16,318 nt of DNA from Alkalihalobacillus alcalophilus ATCC 27647 = CGMCC 1.3604 (GTDB lineage: Bacteria; Bacillota; Bacilli; Bacillales; Bacillaceae_D): contig NZ_ALPT02000089.1 in assembly GCF_000292245.2 (NCBI RefSeq), positions 1-16,318 of the forward strand, given 5' to 3'. A model generated the notes under the pieces. The model was not told the DNA's origin, searched no databases, and saw only the letters and a program-made list of their open reading frames with translations. The position numbers and the translations under genes were made by a program. Shown here piece by piece: positions 14,030 through 16,318 of the stretch (position 1 is the first letter of the stretch; the number at the start of each line of letters is the position of its first letter).

Positions 14030-14075
14030 GTTTCATCATTATCAGGATCTTGTGATTGACCTGCCTCACTCTACG

Positions 14076-14104
14076 AAAGCCTTTAATATCGATTAAAGGC
14101 TTTT
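14076..14104. terminator. Bidirectional terminator-like hairpin after array 2
   Basis: AAAGCCTTTAAT (14076-14087) and ATTAAAGGCTTT (14092-14103) form a perfect 12-bp stem with a 4-nt loop ATCG, followed by a short T run on the plus strand. It probably ends pre-crRNA transcription about 50 nt after the last repeat, and its symmetry allows action on the other strand. Confidence 0.75.
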
Positions 14105-14165
14105 CGGAATTGTTAACGGAGCCTGTATTAACAAAGGCGTAGAAGAAAGAATCTTTAGCTATTAT

Positions 14166-14199
14166 TAAAAAGAAAAATGACCATCTCACTGTGATGGTC
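14166..14199 (-). terminator. Minus-strand terminator hairpin
   Basis: GACCATC (14179-14185) and GATGGTC (14193-14199) form a 7-bp stem. On the minus strand it is followed by ATTTTTCTTTTT. It is a second stop downstream of the toxin-antitoxin pair. Confidence 0.6.
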
Positions 14200-14250
14200 G
14201 ATTCATTCTGACTTTTTAACGACTTAATTAGTTCCTCAATGTTTAGGCAC

Positions 14251-14279
14251 AAAAAAGACACCCTAATTTAGAGTGTCTC
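14251..14279 (-). terminator. Terminator of the toxin-antitoxin operon
   Basis: Read on the minus strand, GACACTC pairs with GGGTGTC (one G-U), followed by TTTTTT (14256-14251). It lies about 25 nt after the toxin stop codon at 14305. Confidence 0.8.
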
Positions 14280-14304
14280 GTCAAATTTTTGCATTTTAAA
14301 GGTA

Positions 14305-14639
14305 TCACTGTTCTTTATTTGAATGCATATCTTCATTAAATAATAACTTTACATAATCTCTTCTTGAATATAAAATTCGATAAATGGATACATGAACATC
14401 ATCATATTTATAAAAAACAATGTAGTTTCCACTGATTAGATATCGATAATCTGTTTCAATATGAATCTTTGATGATAACTTTACACCTAACATTGGATAA
14501 TTTTTAGTTTTTTGTAACTCTCCATGATATTTGAAACTACATTAAGAGCCGCAGTCGGATTATCCAGTTCCTTGGTGATATATTCCTTAATTTCAAACAA
14601 GTCTTGTTTAGCAACAGGGTTAATTCTCAACTCATACAT
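14305..14639 (-). pseudogene. RelE/ParE-type toxin, split by a one-base frameshift
   Basis: The frame from ATG 14639 gives 50 residues (MYELRINPVAKQDLFEIKEY at the start, SYKKLKIIQC at the end) and then TAG at 14487. The second frame, 14493-14305, carries the rest (MLGVKLSSK, then YRYLISGNYIVFYKY and YRILYSRRDYVKLLF). The C-terminal RILYSRRDY is the RelE/ParE superfamily hallmark. Joining them by one extra base in the A runs (plus-strand T5 at 14501-14505 or T6 at 14508-14513) restores a 111-residue toxin reading SYKKLKNYPMLGV. Such toxins cleave mRNA at the ribosome or inhibit gyrase. It begins 5 nt after the antitoxin stop. It is either a real inactivation, slippage-controlled, or a homopolymer sequencing error. 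Confidence 0.8.
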
Positions 14640-14644
14640 ATTGG

Positions 14645-14893
14645 TTAAATCCCCAGATCACCCTCAACTTGTTCTTCAGTTAGCCACTCATCACCAGTTT
14701 TTATTGCTCTTTCAGCTTCCATAAGGTTTGAAAGCAGTTTAATCGTAGCTTGGTTCTTCTCATATTCTTCAATATCGATAATGGCATATTTACCTCGCCC
14801 ATTTTTAGTTAAAAAAACTGGGTCACCTACAGCAATGTCCTTTAAAACTTCATTGTAATTTCTTAAATCTGAAACAGGTTTAATATTTGGCAT
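14645..14893 (-). CDS. Phd/YefM-family antitoxin
   Basis: 82 residues starting MPNIKPVSDLRNYNEVL, with DPVFLTKNGRGKYAIIDIEEYE (about residues 24-45). This is the Phd/YefM DNA-binding fold in which the antitoxin dimer binds its own promoter, with an acidic C-terminal tail that neutralises the toxin. The start at 14893 is chosen because AAAAGGAGTT lies just upstream and because the family N-terminus fits. A longer in-frame ATG at 14959 would precede the promoter. The partner toxin gene follows after 5 nt. With the toxin frameshifted, the antitoxin may be kept as an anti-addiction remnant. Confidence 0.9.
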   Translation of the reverse strand: MPNIKPVSDLRNYNEVLKDIAVGDPVFLTKNGRGKYAIIDIEEYEKNQATIKLLSNLMEAERAIKTGDEWLTEEQVEGDLGI

Positions 14894-14918
14894 AATATCA
14901 ACTCCTTTTGTTGCATTT

Positions 14919-14927
14919 ATTATACCA
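14919..14927 (-). promoter_or_regulatory. Extended -10 promoter of the toxin-antitoxin operon
   Basis: On the minus strand the sequence reads TGG TATAAT, a perfect -10 with an extended-type TG, 26 nt upstream of the antitoxin ATG. No good -35 is seen at 17 nt. AT-rich partial dyads just upstream (GTATT and AATAC about 20 nt apart, 14926-14948) could be the Phd-type operator. Confidence 0.65.
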
Positions 14928-15122
14928 GTATTTAACTTAAAATAATACGTTAAATTCAACAGTGAAATAACTCCGAATCCTTTTGAGAATTTTTTCTATT
15001 TGGTGGTTACAACAATATAGTTCACATATTCCACTGTATGTCGGGAAAAGCACGATAGCATTTTTAAACGTATGTTGTGAATAGTTTTTTTCTAGAGGAT
15101 TATGCAATTGGAAAGCAAAGAG

Positions 15123-15298
15123 CTCTCGCTAAAGATTAATCCATTCTATACTGTTGTTTTATTTTCCGAATTATCTAACATATGAAAAGGCAAAACGAGT
15201 ACAATATAAATACTAATAGCTCGAATTTGGGAGGTCATGATGTCAGACTTATTTCTTGTGATGATAATATTAGGCATAGGTGCAGTTGCGTCATTTAT
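15123..15298 (+). repeat. Imperfect duplication, copy B (interrupted)
   Basis: Aligns with 12848-13025 through promoter region, SD and first codons. Similarity stops sharply after TTTAT at 15294-15298, where copy A continues with its own coding sequence. The abrupt end marks an insertion junction. Confidence 0.85.
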
Positions 15299-15335
15299 CA
15301 TTTCCCGACAGAAGACTCCCTCTTCCATCGTGTGA
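15240..15335 (+). pseudogene. Truncated copy of the small membrane protein
   Basis: The SD GGGAGG and double ATG are the same as in the copy at 12967. The first 19 residues (MSDLFLVMIILGIGAVASF) are homologous to it, then the frame runs into foreign sequence (IISRQKTPSSIV) and stops at 15333-15335. The second TM helix is lost. The break coincides with the left end of the tnpB element, so insertion is the likely cause. Confidence 0.75.
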
Positions 15336-16318
15336 AGGGAGAAGCCCAACGATAAGGGGGAGATGAATGGCGGTTGGCGGTAGCCAAAGAGATTCTTGTT
15401 AGGGTATAATAAGAACATACATTCCTATCTGAGGTGAAAACAATGCTCATCAACAAAGCATACAAATTCCGTCTCTATCCAAGCAAAGAACAAGAAACCC
15501 TGATTGCTAAAACCATCGGCTGTTCTCGTTTTGTATTCAATCGCTTTTTAGGACAATGGAACGATACCTACCAAGAAACAGGCAAAGGGTTAACGTATTC
15601 TTCTTGTTCGGCTGAATTAACGCAACTAAAAAAGGAATTCGTATGGCTAAAAGAAGTGGACAGCATTGCCCTTCAATCCTCCCTGAAAAATCTTGCCGAT
15701 TCCTTTACTCGATTCTTCAAGAAACAAAATAAAGCTCCGCGCTTCAAATCAAAAAAGAATCAGGTACAATCCTACACCACGAAAGTAACAAATAGCAACA
15801 TTGCCATAGGAAACAACAAAATTAAATTGCCGAAACTGGGTCTTGTTCGCTTGGTCAAAAGTCGTGAGGTTGAAGGACGTATTCTGAGCGCTACAGTCAG
15901 ACGAAATCCAAGCGGAAAGTTCTTTGTATCCATTCTAGTCGAAACAGACGTACAGCCCTTGAAAAAAACGGATTCATCTATCGGTGTAGATTTAGGCATC
16001 ACGGACTTTGCGGTTCTTTCTGATGGTCGTAAGATTGACAACAATAAGTTCACATGCAAAATGGAAAAGAGACTAAAACGTGAGCAGCGAAAACTTTCAA
16101 GACGTGCGTTAAATGCTAAAAACAATGGTATGAACCTTCTTGATGCCAAAAATTATCAGAAACAAAAACGTAGAGTTGCTAGATTACACGAAAGAGTAAT
16201 GAACAAACGTGACGATTTCCTTCACAAACTAAGTACAGACATCATCAAAAACCACGATATTGTCTGTATCGAAGATTTGAACACCAAAGGAATGTTACGT
16301 AATCATAAGTTAGCCAAA
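15299..16318 (+). mobile_element. IS200/IS605-family (tnpB-only in view) element, left part
   Basis: The left boundary is placed at 15299, directly after TTTAT, because similarity to copy A ends there; IS200/IS605 elements insert 3' of short T/A-rich target motifs without duplication. Non-coding 15299-15442 contains a subterminal hairpin (CTCCC 15316-15320 with GGGAG 15337-15341, inner TTC/GAA), a small stem TTGGC-GGTA-GCCAA (15374-15387) and a TATAAT (15405-15410) for tnpB. No tnpA is seen to the left. The right end lies beyond the window. Confidence 0.65.
15443..16318 (+). CDS. tnpB: TnpB RNA-guided nuclease (IS605 OrfB family), partial
   Basis: 292 residues are visible and the frame is open to the window edge, so the C-terminus is missing. 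N-terminal KAYKFRLYPSKEQE and CSRFVFNRFL are typical OrfB openings. The RuvC-like nuclease is seen as GVDLGITDFAVLSDG with catalytic D183 and IEDLN with E277. The zinc finger and last Asp would lie beyond the edge. GAGGTG (15431-15436) is the SD, 6 nt before ATG. TnpB cuts DNA guided by an omega RNA made from the element's right end and promotes element retention. Full length is usually 370-400 residues. Nothing in the visible part is broken. Confidence 0.93.
   Translation, partial: MLINKAYKFRLYPSKEQETLIAKTIGCSRFVFNRFLGQWNDTYQETGKGLTYSSCSAELTQLKKEFVWLKEVDSIALQSSLKNLADSFTRFFKKQNKAPRFKSKKNQVQSYTTKVTNSNIAIGNNKIKLPKLGLVRLVKSREVEGRILSATVRRNPSGKFFVSILVETDVQPLKKTDSSIGVDLGITDFAVLSDGRKIDNNKFTCKMEKRLKREQRKLSRRALNAKNNGMNLLDAKNYQKQKRRVARLHERVMNKRDDFLHKLSTDIIKNHDIVCIEDLNTKGMLRNHKLAK

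Noticed and set aside
13941..14261. 106-codon minus-strand ORF overlapping array 2
   Set aside because: It reads through two CRISPR repeats and two terminator hairpins, with no SD; an accidental open frame.
14498..14513. Programmed -1 ribosomal frameshift in the toxin
   Set aside because: An AAAAAAC heptamer exists but is in the wrong phase for X-XXY-YYZ slippage, and no downstream stimulatory structure is evident; mutation, sequencing error or transcript slippage are simpler.
14524..14724. 66-codon plus-strand ORF opposite the toxin-antitoxin genes
   Set aside because: It is antisense to the well-supported toxin start and antitoxin end.
15146..15418. 90-codon minus-strand ORF
   Set aside because: It spans the junction between the duplicated locus and the tnpB element left end and is antisense to both; no family resemblance.
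15772..16149. 125-codon minus-strand ORF
   Set aside because: It is entirely antisense to tnpB, whose RuvC motifs are clear.

Overview
The window looks like a chromosomal segment of a low-to-moderate-GC Firmicute, most likely a member of the Bacillaceae. The reasons are strong AGGAGG-type ribosome binding sites, AT-rich intergenic DNA, rho-independent terminators, a lipoprotein-type solute-binding protein, a PucR-family regulator and a type I-C style CRISPR repeat (begins GTCGCAC, ends GGATTGAAAT). The genus cannot be fixed from the sequence alone.

Layout. (1) 1-417: the downstream end of a CRISPR array with six full repeats. Its last repeat is cut to 13 nt and joined to the 3' remnant of a pRiA4b ORF-3-like gene (418-548), followed by a terminator. 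(2) 870-12667: eleven tightly spaced plus-strand genes that read as one catabolic operon. They encode a cyanuric-acid-hydrolase/barbiturase-family ring-opening enzyme, a compact CodA-like amidohydrolase, an ABC importer (permease, ATPase, NMT1-type lipoprotein), an isochorismatase-fold cysteine hydrolase, two more CodA/AtzC-like amidohydrolases, a PucR-family regulator, an amidase-signature enzyme and a fumarylacetoacetate-hydrolase (FAH) family protein. A strong terminator at 12691-12729 closes the operon. (3) 12730-13372: a short SD-ORF lying inside a terminator hairpin, then a two-TM small membrane protein. (4) 13373-14029: a type I-C-like leader followed by a complete seven-repeat CRISPR array. 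No cas genes are in the window. (5) 14076-14960: terminators and a minus-strand Phd/YefM-RelE/ParE toxin-antitoxin pair whose toxin is frameshifted. (6) 15123-16318: a diverged second copy of the small-membrane-protein locus, cut by the left end of an IS200/IS605-family element whose tnpB runs off the window.

How the operon may work (inference). The ABC importer takes up a small nitrogen-containing heterocycle, and the PucR-type regulator senses it or the nitrogen state. The CodA/AtzC-like enzymes remove exocyclic amino or alkylamino groups (or open an imide). The ring-opening amidohydrolase then cleaves the oxo-ring, and the cysteine hydrolase, amidase and FAH-family enzyme process the linear product. 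The closest known logic is s-triazine/cyanuric acid catabolism (AtzC-AtzD-biuret hydrolase-amidase) or oxidative pyrimidine catabolism (barbiturase-ureidomalonase). However, the ring-opening enzyme keeps only one of the family's three Ser-Lys dyads, and one amidohydrolase has lost two deaminase residues, so the real substrate is probably not cyanuric acid itself. This operon is the best candidate in the window for an undescribed system.
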